A stretch of DNA of 64,000 bases from the NCBI GenBank assembly GCA_964428835.1, contig CAYRZQ010000012.1, positions 20,421-84,420 on the forward strand, given 5' to 3'. The stretch comes from JAIXWP01 sp964428835 (GTDB taxonomy: Bacteria > Bacteroidota > Bacteroidia > Flavobacteriales_D > Sanyastnellaceae). Both the position numbers and the translations under genes were made by a program. Numbering within the stretch: position 1 is the stretch's first letter; every line of letters starts with the position of its first letter. The notes under the pieces are model-generated. The model was given only the letters and a program-made list of their open reading frames with translations, did not search any database and had not been told where the DNA came from. Shown here one piece after another: positions 14,813 to 23,940 of this stretch.

Positions 14813-16994
14813 TCATAAATTTGATGCGCATCAAGCGCAAAGGTTCTTCTTCAAAGTCTCCTTCGAAATAATCCATCGCTTCTTCGATGCTGTCTGTTTC
14901 ACTCTGCATGAAATAATCCATGATGTCGCTCTGAGAATCTTCATCAATTTCTTCATCAATGAAGTATTTGATGTTGATTTTTGTACCTGAAGATACAATC
15001 GCTTCGAGCTCATCGAGCAATTCGCTCATGTCTTTGCCGAGGCCTTTTGCGATATCAGGAAGTGGGATGCGCTTATCGATGTTTTGAATAATCTGAACTT
15101 TATGTCCGCTTTTATTGACGGCGCTTTTTACTACGAAATCAACAGGTCGCTCGATATTGTTATCTTCTACATAACGCTTAATGAGGGCTATGAAGGGTGC
15201 ACCGAATTTCACTGCCTTTCCTTTACCAACACCACCGATATTGCTTATTTCATCAATGGTAATTGGATACTGCGTTGCCATTTCTTCCAATGCAGGGTCT
15301 TGGAAAATAACGTATGGTGGAATCTTCTTCTCTTTTGATGTTTTGAGTCGAAGTTCTTTGAGCATTGCGAAGAGTGTTTCATCAGCAGCTCCGCCACCTT
15401 GCTTGGGAATTAGCAATTCGCCATCATCATCGGTTTCGCCGATTTCTTCTTCTTTTACCAGGGTAAAAGAAGTTGGTTTTTTCATGAAGGCTTTACCCTC
15501 ATCAGTAATTTTGAGAGTGCCGTATGTTTCAATCTCTTTTCGGAGCAAGCCTCGCACAAGCATTTGACGAAGGATAGCATTCCAGAACTTCTCGGTTTCT
15601 TCTTTTCCTTCACCAAAGAATTCATTGAGGTGACCTTTGTAGGTAGTAACTTCTGAATTTTTGATACCACAAATCACATTGCAAATGAATTTTGCTTTGT
15701 GCATTTCTTTGAAAGAAGCGATGGTATCGAGAAGAAGTTTCACATATTCTTTTCCTTCGAATTTCTCTTTTGGATTTCTGGAATTGTCATCCATTCCAGC
15801 GCCTTCGCCGTTTACTTCATCCCATTCTTCACCGAAGTAGTGAAGGAGATATTTACGACGGCTCATAGAAGTTTCAGCATACGCAATCACTTCTTGGAGC
15901 AATTGCATTCCGATTTCTTGTTCGGCTACAGGTTTTCCTTGAAGGAATTTTTCGAGTTTCTCGATATCTTTTGGACTGTAGAAAGCTACGCAAACACCTT
16001 CTCCACCGTCACGTCCAGCGCGACCGGTTTCTTGGTAATAGCTTTCAAGTGATTTTGGAATATCGTGGTGAATAACGAAACGCACATCTGGTTTGTCGAT
16101 ACCCATACCGAAGGCGATGGTAGCCACAATCACATCAACATCTTGCATGAGGAATTTATCCTGCACGCTGCTACGCTGGTGGCTGTCCATACCGGCATGA
16201 TATGGAAGTGCTTTTATTCCGTTTACTTGCAGAAGCTCGGCGAGCTCTTCTGTCTTTTTACGGGAGAGACAGTAGATGATACCGCTTTTCCCGCTATTCG
16301 CTTTGATGTATTGAATGATGCACTTACCTACGTTGTGTTTTGGACGGATTTCATAAAATAGATTGGCTCTATTAAATGATGCCTTGAAGAGGCGTGCATC
16401 CATCATACCGAGGTTTTTTTGGATGTCTTGTTGCACCTTCGGTGTGGCAGTAGCTGTAAGCGCCATCACAGGTACATTCGCGATTTGCTGAATGATGGGT
16501 TTTAAGCGACGGTATTCAGGGCGAAAATCATGACCCCATTCAGAGATACAGTGTGCTTCGTCGATTGCAACGAAGGATATTTTCACGCTTCGAAGGAACT
16601 CAATATTTTCTTCCTTATTAAGCGACTCAGGGGCTACGTAAAGCAATTTCGTTTTGCCAGAAACGATATCGGCTTTTACCTGCGTAATTTCTGATTTATT
16701 CAAAGAAGAGTTAATGACGTGAGCCACACCATCTTCGTCTGAAAAACCGCGCATAGCATCCACTTGGTTTTTCATCAGGGCGATAAGGGGCGACACAATA
16801 ATGGCTGTTCCGTCGAGCATTAAGGCGGGCAATTGATAACACAAAGACTTGCCACCACCCGTAGGCATGATCACAAAAGTGTCATGGCCCTCAAGGACAG
16901 AATTAATGACTCCTTCTTGAAGACCTTTGAATTGGTCGAATCCAAAAAATTGTTTTAAAGCCTCTCTCGGTGAAAGGTCAACAACTGTATTCAT
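14796..16994 (-). CDS. recQ: ATP-dependent DNA helicase RecQ
   Basis: The protein has 732 residues, the common Bacteroidota RecQ length. It unwinds DNA 3' to 5' in recombination and repair. Walker A PTGGGKSL (about 44-51), the DEAH box DEAHCISEWGHDFRPEYRRL, motif VMALTATATP, and motif VI HHDIPKSLESYYQETGRAGRDGG are present. An RQC winged-helix region (about 345-510), an HRDC domain (about 525-605, ending GGVGKGKAVKFG) and an acidic C-terminal extension (about 610-732) follow. It is divergent from kdsD. Bacteroidota often have more than one RecQ; only this one is in the window. Confidence 0.97.
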   Translation of the reverse strand: MNTVVDLSPREALKQFFGFDQFKGLQEGVINSVLEGHDTFVIMPTGGGKSLCYQLPALMLDGTAIIVSPLIALMKNQVDAMRGFSDEDGVAHVINSSLNKSEITQVKADIVSGKTKLLYVAPESLNKEENIEFLRSVKISFVAIDEAHCISEWGHDFRPEYRRLKPIIQQIANVPVMALTATATPKVQQDIQKNLGMMDARLFKASFNRANLFYEIRPKHNVGKCIIQYIKANSGKSGIIYCLSRKKTEELAELLQVNGIKALPYHAGMDSHQRSSVQDKFLMQDVDVIVATIAFGMGIDKPDVRFVIHHDIPKSLESYYQETGRAGRDGGEGVCVAFYSPKDIEKLEKFLQGKPVAEQEIGMQLLQEVIAYAETSMSRRKYLLHYFGEEWDEVNGEGAGMDDNSRNPKEKFEGKEYVKLLLDTIASFKEMHKAKFICNVICGIKNSEVTTYKGHLNEFFGEGKEETEKFWNAILRQMLVRGLLRKEIETYGTLKITDEGKAFMKKPTSFTLVKEEEIGETDDDGELLIPKQGGGAADETLFAMLKELRLKTSKEKKIPPYVIFQDPALEEMATQYPITIDEISNIGGVGKGKAVKFGAPFIALIKRYVEDNNIERPVDFVVKSAVNKSGHKVQIIQNIDKRIPLPDIAKGLGKDMSELLDELEAIVSSGTKINIKYFIDEEIDEDSQSDIMDYFMQSETDSIEEAMDYFEGDFEEEPLRLMRIKFMSEVGN

Positions 16995-17195
16995 GTTGAA
17001 TATTTTACTGAACGTTTTTTAAAAGTAGGTAAAATTCTCTTCGATACCTTAACGTTTAGATTGATTTCTTTTATCAGATTTCTTATTTACAAAATCGCGC
17101 TCGATTTGTAAAAAGGGAGGCGAATATAACGAAGAATTTTGTCAAAGTAAAATTTATTTCATCCTATTCACCTTTATTGCATCTTTGCGGTCGCA

Positions 17196-18161
17196 GTGAA
17201 GAAAAAATCGAACATAAAAGAATCAGCTATTCGCACTTTGAAAATGGAGTCCGAGGCTGTAGCAGGACTTATTCAGCAAATCGATTCATCATTTGAAAAA
17301 GTGGTGGAATTGATTCTAAAGTCTAAAGGTCGCCTCGTAGTGACTGGTATTGGAAAAAGTGCGAACATTTCTCAAAAGTTGGTCGCTACTTTTAACAGTA
17401 CTGGTCAGCCTTCTGTTTTTATGCATGCAGCTGATGCGATACATGGAGATCTTGGCAATGTACAAAAAGGGGATATCGTTTTGTGTATTTCGAAAAGTGG
17501 AGACTCCCCGGAGATAAAAGTTTTGGTGCCACTGTTAAAGAGCATGGGCAATGTTTTGATTGGCATGGTCGCAAATTCAAACGGATTTTTAGCAAAACAC
17601 TCCGACCATGTCTTGCTCACTCCGGTCGAAAAGGAAGCTTGCCCCAATAATTTAGCTCCAACTACCAGCACCACGGCTCAGTTGGCCATGGGTGATGCAT
17701 TGGCAGTGGCATTGATGGAGTGCAGAGGATTCAGCTCCGGTGATTTCGCAAAATACCATCCTGGTGGAGCGTTGGGAAAGAAATTATATGTGAAGGTTTC
17801 GGATATTTTAGATAATGATTTGAAGCGCGAAGTAGAGCTTACAACAAATATCAAGGACGTTATTGTGGCGATTTCAAAGGGGCGCGCAGGAGCTGTTGCT
17901 GTGATGAAAAAATCAGAGTTACAAGGAATCATTACAGATGGGGACATACGTCGGATGTTGGAGCGAGATGTAGATTTTCTAAAATTAAAAGCGGGCGATA
18001 TAATGACGCGAAATCCGCGAACAATCGAGTCGCAAGCTTTGGCTGTAGAGGCTTTTCATATAATGGAGCAAAACAGTATAACACAACTAGTAGTGGTGAA
18101 GGGAGATAAGTACAAAGGCATCATTCATCTTCATGACATATTAAAAGAAGGTATTTTCTAA
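17196..18161 (+). CDS. kdsD: Arabinose-5-phosphate isomerase (SIS plus two CBS domains)
   Basis: The protein has 321 residues. It interconverts ribulose-5-phosphate and arabinose-5-phosphate, the first step to Kdo of lipopolysaccharide. The SIS domain (about 35-170) has VVTGIGKSANISQKL, CISKSGDSPEIK and the conserved NLAPTTSTTAQLAMGDALAVALM. Two CBS domains follow (about 205-320; GIITDGDIRRML and GIIHLHDILKEGIF). The start is GTG at 17196; a near-consensus -7 (CATCTTTG, 17180-17187) lies just ahead, so the leader may be only a few bases. tatC follows 11 bases later, a common Bacteroidota order (recQ, kdsD, tatC). Confidence 0.95.
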   Translation: MKKKSNIKESAIRTLKMESEAVAGLIQQIDSSFEKVVELILKSKGRLVVTGIGKSANISQKLVATFNSTGQPSVFMHAADAIHGDLGNVQKGDIVLCISKSGDSPEIKVLVPLLKSMGNVLIGMVANSNGFLAKHSDHVLLTPVEKEACPNNLAPTTSTTAQLAMGDALAVALMECRGFSSGDFAKYHPGGALGKKLYVKVSDILDNDLKREVELTTNIKDVIVAISKGRAGAVAVMKKSELQGIITDGDIRRMLERDVDFLKLKAGDIMTRNPRTIESQALAVEAFHIMEQNSITQLVVVKGDKYKGIIHLHDILKEGIF

Positions 18162-18172
18162 AGAGAAACGAG

Positions 18173-18973
18173 ATGAGTGAGAATAAAGATATGTCGTTTT
18201 TAGAGCACTTAGAAGAGTTGCGCGGCCGGCTATTCAAGGCAATGCTTGGAGTTGTCATTGCCATTATTGTTGTGTTGACTTTCGATGATTTTGTGATTGA
18301 GGAAATCATCATGGCTCCGCGCAGACTGGACTTTGTTTCTTATCGCATGTGGTGTGAACTTTCGCACTTCTTAGGATTGGGCGATACACTGTGTTTTAAA
18401 GAGATCAAGTTTACACTACAAAGTACCACTATGGGTGGCAACTTTAGTTCTTATCTCTTGGTGGTAATTGTAGGAGGAGTCATTTTGGCATTCCCGTGGG
18501 TTGTTTATCAATTATGGTGTTTTATAAGACCAGGATTGAATGCTAGAGAAATAGCGAGTGTAAGAGGCATTGTATTCTACATTTCGCTTTTGTTTTTTCT
18601 TGGTGTTTTCTTTGGATATTACATCTTGTGTCCTCTATCAATAACTTTTTTAGGGAACTTTGAATTCAGCGATGTGCCCGTTACCTCTACTGTTTTGTCT
18701 TATCTCAAGCTCAATACAAGTCTATTGTTGGGAACAGGGCTTATTTTCCAATTACCCGTTCTGATGTATTTCCTCGGCCAACTTGGGATAGTAACAAGTG
18801 CTCTGCTCAAAAAATATAGAAGGCACGCGTTAGTTGTGAATCTAATAGCAGCTGCAATCATTACTCCACCTGATATTACGAGTCAGATTCTTGTAGCCTT
18901 TCCAATACTATTACTTTATGAAATTAGTATAATAGTGGTAGGTCGTGTGGAAAGAAAAAAGGCGGCGAGGTAG
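18173..18973 (+). CDS. tatC: Sec-independent protein translocase TatC
   Basis: The protein has 266 residues and six predicted helices. It is the receptor for twin-arginine signal peptides in the inner membrane. The N-terminal signature MSFLEHLEELRGRLF and the segment FPWVVYQLWCFIRPGLNAREI with the conserved Pro-Gly are diagnostic, as is the helix ending with IAAAIITPPDITSQ. A periplasmic insertion (about 55-85) is common in Bacteroidota. A TAT client, the ActB subunit with a GRRDFLKF motif, is encoded at 46854-50141. tatA/B are not in the window. Confidence 0.96.
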   Translation: MSENKDMSFLEHLEELRGRLFKAMLGVVIAIIVVLTFDDFVIEEIIMAPRRLDFVSYRMWCELSHFLGLGDTLCFKEIKFTLQSTTMGGNFSSYLLVVIVGGVILAFPWVVYQLWCFIRPGLNAREIASVRGIVFYISLLFFLGVFFGYYILCPLSITFLGNFEFSDVPVTSTVLSYLKLNTSLLLGTGLIFQLPVLMYFLGQLGIVTSALLKKYRRHALVVNLIAAAIITPPDITSQILVAFPILLLYEISIIVVGRVERKKAAR

Positions 18974-19123
18974 GGTTTTTTTCTCTATCAGTGTAAAATT
19001 CAGCGCTTTATAATAGAAATCCAGTAATTAATCTAAAATTGACATGAATATGGTGTTTTAGGTAACAAGAATTTTTATATTTGGCGACTCAAAAAAAACC
19101 TCTTACGAATAAAATCAAATAAC

Positions 19124-20998
19124 ATGAAGAAAATTTACTTGCTTGCTTTAGCTGTTAGTACTTCTGTTGCGGGTTTTGCTCAACAAAAAGCAAATCCAGC
19201 GGCAATGGGAAAGCAGGTTTTTCGTGATGCAGTGCGTACAGCACCAGTTGAAAATTCTGGTGACCGTAACGTAATCTGGTCAAACGACTTCTCAAACTGC
19301 GCTGACTGGGAGACATTCAACGCTTTTGAAGAAGGATTCAGCGATTTTGTTGAAGGTATCGATTTCGTGTGTGGAACAGAAGTTCCATCAGGCGGTGCTC
19401 CAATTGCTGCTATTCAATCTACTACAGCAGACAACGGATACATGCTTGTTGACTCTGACTTGTTCGGAGGCGAAACTGGTGGTAGCTGGGTAGAAAACTG
19501 CTGGTTCCAAAATTCTTCTCCAATTCAATTGAATGGTTTAGACCAAGTGAGCTTGCGTTTCGAAACATTCTACAGAATGTGGGATGGTGGTAGCGACGAT
19601 GGTAACGAGTACTGTCTTGTTGAAGTTTCAACTGACGGTGTTACCTGGCCAGATGTGACCACATTTGAAGTGAACGAAGCAGAGCCTGGAACTCGCTTCG
19701 AGTTGTGGCCAACAATGGAGACTCAAGATCCAGTGGATAACCCAACAAACATTGTATTCAATTTGACTCAGATTGCATCACAGCCTGGTGTTGACCAAAT
19801 CTGGTTGCGCTTCCGTTGGAAGGGTACTTGGGGTTATGCTTGGATGGTTGATGATATTGAAGTATTTGAAACTCCAGACAATGACCTCACTGTTGTTAAG
19901 GCTTGGGTTGGTGATGTCGTAAATAATTTCGAATATCACTCAGTTCCACTTTCTCAAGCGGCAGTTGCTCCTGTTGTAATGGGTGCTATTATTGCTAACT
20001 ACGGTGGTATCGACCAAGAAGCGGTTCTTAACGTTAACATCAACGGTAATGACTACTCTGTTACTCAAACGATCCTTGCTGGTACCACAGATACTTTGTG
20101 GACAGAAGAATTCCTTCTTCCACAAGATCCAAACACTTATGAAGTAACATTCAGCGTTCCAGAAGACGCTGTTGCAACTGGAAACAGCCGTACTAAGTCT
20201 ATCGAAGTAAGCGATATCATCTATGGTCAAAACTCAGATGGTCCATGGGTTCAAAGAACACTTAACAACGATGCTGAAACTGCATTCGGATGTCGCTATA
20301 CTTTCGACGCAGAGGTTACATCTGGTGGTATCCAATTCGCAGTAGGTGATCTGTCTGACGTTGGAACTTCTGTTCAAGCTTTCATTTATGAAGAAGTTGA
20401 AGGAATCCAAACGAATTCATTGGTTGGTCAGTCATTACCATTCACTATCACTGAGCAAATGATTGCTGACGGTGATCAAGGTATCTATAGCAGCTATCCT
20501 TTCGAAGCTCCAGTAACTTTAGAAGCTGGTAAAATCTATTTCGTAGAAATTCGCCGTTTTGAAAGCGTTGACCGTCTTTGGGTATGGTCAGATCCAGTTG
20601 ACGAAGACTTGGGTATGGTAGGTTTCGGTCCTTATGGAGCTGGTAGCGCTATCAACTGGTTCGTAGGATTTGGCTTCACTCCAAGCGTGCGCCTCGTATT
20701 AGGTGACGTTGCAGTAAGCACTGAAGAAATCGCAGTTGGTTCTATCGAAGGTGTAAAGGTTTATCCAAACCCAGCAGACGTAAATGCTAACTTGGAGTTC
20801 AACCTTTTGAACAGCGAGAACGTAAACGTTATCGTACGTGATGTTGCAGGTCGTCAAGTTTCTACACAGAACTTTGGTGTTCGTGCAGCAGGTGCTCAGC
20901 GTTTGACACTTGATTTGAACAACTTCACAGCTGGTGTTTACAGTGTTTCTATCCAAGCAGGAGAGAACGTTGTAACTAGCCAATTGGTTGTAAGATAA
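19124..20998 (+). CDS. Secreted protein with T9SS type A sorting domain, probably highly expressed
   Basis: The protein has 624 residues with signal peptide MKKIYLLALAVSTSVAGFAQ. Residues about 45-255 form a jelly-roll-like (choice-of-anchor/MAM-like) beta domain (VIWSNDFSNCADW ... IWLRFRWKGTWGYAWMVDDIEVFE). A middle beta region and a second lobe (about 375-525) follow. The C-terminal 80 residues (GVKVYPNPADVNANLEF ... TAGVYSVSIQ ... LVVR) are a T9SS type A sorting domain. Codon choice is biased to GGT, GTT, GCT and AAC compared with neighbours, and a strong terminator follows, which suggest high expression. A -7 box TATATTTG is at 19076-19083, leaving a leader near 35-40 bases. No enzyme motif was seen. 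Confidence 0.88.
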   Translation: MKKIYLLALAVSTSVAGFAQQKANPAAMGKQVFRDAVRTAPVENSGDRNVIWSNDFSNCADWETFNAFEEGFSDFVEGIDFVCGTEVPSGGAPIAAIQSTTADNGYMLVDSDLFGGETGGSWVENCWFQNSSPIQLNGLDQVSLRFETFYRMWDGGSDDGNEYCLVEVSTDGVTWPDVTTFEVNEAEPGTRFELWPTMETQDPVDNPTNIVFNLTQIASQPGVDQIWLRFRWKGTWGYAWMVDDIEVFETPDNDLTVVKAWVGDVVNNFEYHSVPLSQAAVAPVVMGAIIANYGGIDQEAVLNVNINGNDYSVTQTILAGTTDTLWTEEFLLPQDPNTYEVTFSVPEDAVATGNSRTKSIEVSDIIYGQNSDGPWVQRTLNNDAETAFGCRYTFDAEVTSGGIQFAVGDLSDVGTSVQAFIYEEVEGIQTNSLVGQSLPFTITEQMIADGDQGIYSSYPFEAPVTLEAGKIYFVEIRRFESVDRLWVWSDPVDEDLGMVGFGPYGAGSAINWFVGFGFTPSVRLVLGDVAVSTEEIAVGSIEGVKVYPNPADVNANLEFNLLNSENVNVIVRDVAGRQVSTQNFGVRAAGAQRLTLDLNNFTAGVYSVSIQAGENVVTSQLVVR

Positions 20999-21017
20999 TA
21001 TCGGTTCAGTCCGAATG

Positions 21018-21053
21018 AAGCCCCCTTTCATTGCGAAAGGGGGCTTTTTTTTT
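21018..21053 (+). terminator. Strong rho-independent terminator
   Basis: A 12-bp perfect stem (AAGCCCCCTTTC at 21018-21029 with GAAAGGGGGCTT at 21035-21046), a five-base loop, then a T run. The T run leads directly into the efp promoter. Confidence 0.9.
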
Positions 21054-21080
21054 GAAATAGTTATTCCTATTGTATCTTCG
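21051..21080 (+). promoter_or_regulatory. Bacteroidota-type promoter of efp
   Basis: TTTG (21051-21054), 18 bases, TATCTTCG (21073-21080), one change from TAnnTTTG, 20 bases before the ATG. Confidence 0.5.
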
Positions 21081-21100
21081 CGACCCAAAATTTATACATC

Positions 21101-21670
21101 ATGGCAACAACAACGGCCGATATTGCGAATGGACTTTGCTTCAAAATGGAAGGCAACGTTTGGCGCGTAATGGAATTCTTACACGTAAAGCCTGGAAAAG
21201 GCCCCGCTTTCGTGCGCACCAAACTTAAGAATTTGAACAACGGAAAAATCGTTGATCACACCTTCAACTCAGGGGTGAAAATTGATGTCGTACGAATAGA
21301 GACTCGTGAGTATCAGTTCCTATACAATGATGAAGGTGGCTACAACTTCATGAATTTGGATGATTTCGAACAAATAAGCATTCCTAAGCCAATGATCAGT
21401 GCACCAGAATTCTTGAAAGAAGGAATGAAGTGCATTGTGCTTTTCAACACGGAGGACGAAGCACCGATGTCTTGTGACTTGCCAAACTTTATTGAGTGCG
21501 AAATCGTTTACACGGAGCCAGGATTAAAAGGCGATACTGCAACAAATGCGATGAAGCCTGCGAAATTGGACTGTGGCGTTGAAATTCGTGTGCCTTTGTT
21601 TATTAATGAAGGAGACTGGGTAAAAGTGGATACTACCACTGGCCAGTATCACGAACGAATCAAGAAGTAA
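21101..21670 (+). CDS. efp: Translation elongation factor P
   Basis: The protein has 189 residues in three beta domains. It rescues ribosomes stalled at polyproline. The tip loop KPGKGPAF carries the Lys (residue 33) that is modified in many bacteria; no modification gene (epmA/epmB) is in the window. The middle OB domain has LFNTEDEAPMSCDLPNFIECEIVYTEPGLKGDTATNAMKPA split over several strands, and the end EIRVPLFINEGDWVKVDTTTGQYHER is the family signature. It is followed by its own terminator and then an lpxD paralogue, an order common in Flavobacteriia. Confidence 0.97.
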   Translation: MATTTADIANGLCFKMEGNVWRVMEFLHVKPGKGPAFVRTKLKNLNNGKIVDHTFNSGVKIDVVRIETREYQFLYNDEGGYNFMNLDDFEQISIPKPMISAPEFLKEGMKCIVLFNTEDEAPMSCDLPNFIECEIVYTEPGLKGDTATNAMKPAKLDCGVEIRVPLFINEGDWVKVDTTTGQYHERIKK

Positions 21671-21689
21671 TTTTATCTTCAAATATTAT

Positions 21690-21720
21690 AAGCTGCCTCA
21701 ATTTGTAGGCAGCTTTTTTT
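21690..21720 (+). terminator. Rho-independent terminator of efp
   Basis: AAGCTGCCT (21690-21698) pairs with AGGCAGCTT (21707-21715), followed by seven T. Confidence 0.85.
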
Positions 21721-21759
21721 GTTTGTTACATTACATTTGGAAAAACAAATATTCAACCA

Positions 21760-22692
21760 ATGAGGCTTACTCCTGCTCAAAAGCTGATTGATATCGCTGC
21801 CATTATCGGGTGTGAATTTGAAGGGAATCCAGATTTTATGATCACAGGTATTAATGAGATTCATAAAGTAGTGGAGGGAGACCTTGTTTTTGTTGATCAC
21901 CCAAAGTATTACGATAAAGCTCTTAACAGCGCGGCCACTACAATTTTGATAAATCAAAGAGTGGCATGCCCACCTGGAAAGGCCCTGTTGTTTTCAGAAG
22001 ATCCTTGTAGAGATTTCAATTTATTGAATAAACATTTTTCGCCATGGTCTATGCATCAAGAGAAGGTGGGAAGTGCGGTGGAGATTTCATCAAGTGCCCA
22101 AGTGCACTCATCTGTAGTAATGGGAAGTAGAGTTTCCATTGGTGAAAATTCAATTATCTACCCAGGTGTTGTGATTTACGATGATGTTCACATTGGCAAG
22201 AATTGTATAATACACGCCAATACAGTTTTAGGTGGCGACGCTTTTTATTATAAATCCCGTCCTTTCGGTCGCGAAAAAATGCATACTTGTGGTAGCGTAG
22301 AAATAGAAGATCATGTTGAAATTGGCGTGGGCTGTGCTATTGACAGAGGTCTTACAGGTGACACGAGAATAGGAGAAGGAACGAAAATAGATAATCACGT
22401 TCATATCGGACATGATACAGTAGTGGGCAAGAACTGTTTGTTTGCCGCACAAGTTGGAATTGCTGGTTGTGTAGTGATTGAGGATAATGTTATCTTGTGG
22501 GGTCAAGTTGGTGTTCCATCTGACGTATTGATTGGAAAAGGAGCTGTTGTATTGGGACAAAGTGGAATTACCAAAGACCTTGCTGGAGGAAAGACATATT
22601 TTGGTAGCCCAGCAGAAGAGGTTAGACAGAAATATAGAGAATTGGCACTTATTAGAAAATTGCCAGATGTAATAGAGAAATTAGATCTTTAA
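21760..22692 (+). CDS. LpxD-like UDP-3-O-acylglucosamine N-acyltransferase paralogue
   Basis: The protein has 310 residues, a little shorter than classic LpxD (about 340). The N-terminal uridine-binding-like domain (1 to about 95) is followed by a left-handed beta-helix of hexapeptide repeats (about 100-270; for example SSVVMGSRVSIGENSIIYPG). The catalytic-type His lies in DNHVHIGHDTVVG. The C-terminal helix is short. LpxD adds the N-linked acyl chain in lipid A synthesis. Flavobacteria often carry a second LpxD-like gene between efp and sucD; this is probably that paralogue, since no other lpx gene is nearby. A -7 box TACATTTG is at 21732-21739. The true acceptor may differ from lipid A. Confidence 0.85.
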   Translation: MRLTPAQKLIDIAAIIGCEFEGNPDFMITGINEIHKVVEGDLVFVDHPKYYDKALNSAATTILINQRVACPPGKALLFSEDPCRDFNLLNKHFSPWSMHQEKVGSAVEISSSAQVHSSVVMGSRVSIGENSIIYPGVVIYDDVHIGKNCIIHANTVLGGDAFYYKSRPFGREKMHTCGSVEIEDHVEIGVGCAIDRGLTGDTRIGEGTKIDNHVHIGHDTVVGKNCLFAAQVGIAGCVVIEDNVILWGQVGVPSDVLIGKGAVVLGQSGITKDLAGGKTYFGSPAEEVRQKYRELALIRKLPDVIEKLDL

Positions 22693-22719
22693 AATCAAAA
22701 ATACGGGCAATTTATAGCG

Positions 22720-23940
22720 ATGGCCGGAATAGGAAGACTCACAGAAAAGTTAAAACAGAGGGATTTTAAATTGAATGCTCTCTTGGAGATTACCAAGGCA
22801 ATCAATGCGAACCTTCCTGTTTCAGAATTGCTTGCTGAATATGAGTCAGTGCTGAGAAATGATTTACTCATCGAAAAACTCATGCTTTACACAGGCAAGG
22901 ACACTTGGAACTGCCTGCTCGCTTATGGTGTTTCGGATGAGCTATCAACGGAAGTAAAAGAAGAGTCTTTTTTTAAGCAAAACAGCATATCTCTTATTTC
23001 AGGAGGAGAGAAAGAATCTTTTGATATTGTCATTCCTATTCATCAGGATGAAAAGCCGATTGCATATTTGCTTGTTGGTGATGTCGGAGAGCATGAGGTC
23101 CGCATGAGTCCAGTCATTAAACACATGAGATTTATAGAGACTCTAACAAATGTTCTTGTAGTAGCAATCCAAAACCGCGCATTAGTGCAGGAGAACATGC
23201 GACAAGAGCTTGTGAAAAAGGAGTTGGAGTTGGCAGCAGAAATGCAGGCGATTTTATTGCCTCATTCTTTACCAAAAACTGGAGACTTTGAAGTAGGGGC
23301 GGTGTATAAAGCTCATCAACAAGTGGGTGGGGACTATTACGATTTCATGCAGCTAAGTGAAGATGAGGTCATGTTTTGTATGGCGGATGTGTCTGGAAAA
23401 GGTGTTAGCGCGGCCTTTCTAATGTCGAATTTTCAAGCTTATTTAAGGTCGATATTCACTTACCGCAGAGGTGATTTGCGAGAGATTGTCGTAGAGCTAA
23501 ACGAACGCGTCATGCATAGTGCAATGGGGGAGAAGTATATCACTCTGTTTCTGGGCACCTACAACAAAACCAATAGAAAATTACAATATATCAATTGCGG
23601 TCATAATCCTCCTGTACTGGCTGATGAGAATGGCTATACTCAGTTACTAAAACTTGGATCAATAGGTTTGGGGATGTTTGAAGAAATACCAAAAATTGCG
23701 GTAGGAGAGTTACAAATAAGCCCGAATAGCCTTGTAGTCTGCTATACCGATGGTTTGGTAGAAACTGAAAATGAAACAGCACAAGAGTTTGGATTGGAAC
23801 AGTTGGAGAAAATCATACTTTCAAATTTTAGCTCTCCTGTGAATATCATCAATGGAAAAATAGTTGACAGCTTGAATTTGTTCAAAGGATCAATGCCTTT
23901 CACTGACGACTTGGCCATTCTGAGCTGTCGTTTCATTTGA
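22720..23940 (+). CDS. GAF-type sensor plus SpoIIE/RsbU-like PP2C serine phosphatase
   Basis: The protein has 406 residues. A GAF-like sensory domain (about 20-150) leads through a coiled coil (QENMRQELVKKELELAAEMQ) into a SpoIIE-type PP2C domain (about 175-406). Phosphatase metal-binding motifs are visible: VGGDYYDFM, MADVSGKGVSAAFLM, INCGHNPP and VCYTDGLVETENE. Such proteins dephosphorylate anti-anti-sigma STAS proteins in partner-switching; no STAS or HPK gene is in the window. No membrane segment. It follows the LpxD-like gene by 27 bases. Its last 51 bases overlap, on the other strand, the end of the O-antigen ligase-like gene. Confidence 0.9.
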   Translation: MAGIGRLTEKLKQRDFKLNALLEITKAINANLPVSELLAEYESVLRNDLLIEKLMLYTGKDTWNCLLAYGVSDELSTEVKEESFFKQNSISLISGGEKESFDIVIPIHQDEKPIAYLLVGDVGEHEVRMSPVIKHMRFIETLTNVLVVAIQNRALVQENMRQELVKKELELAAEMQAILLPHSLPKTGDFEVGAVYKAHQQVGGDYYDFMQLSEDEVMFCMADVSGKGVSAAFLMSNFQAYLRSIFTYRRGDLREIVVELNERVMHSAMGEKYITLFLGTYNKTNRKLQYINCGHNPPVLADENGYTQLLKLGSIGLGMFEEIPKIAVGELQISPNSLVVCYTDGLVETENETAQEFGLEQLEKIILSNFSSPVNIINGKIVDSLNLFKGSMPFTDDLAILSCRFI

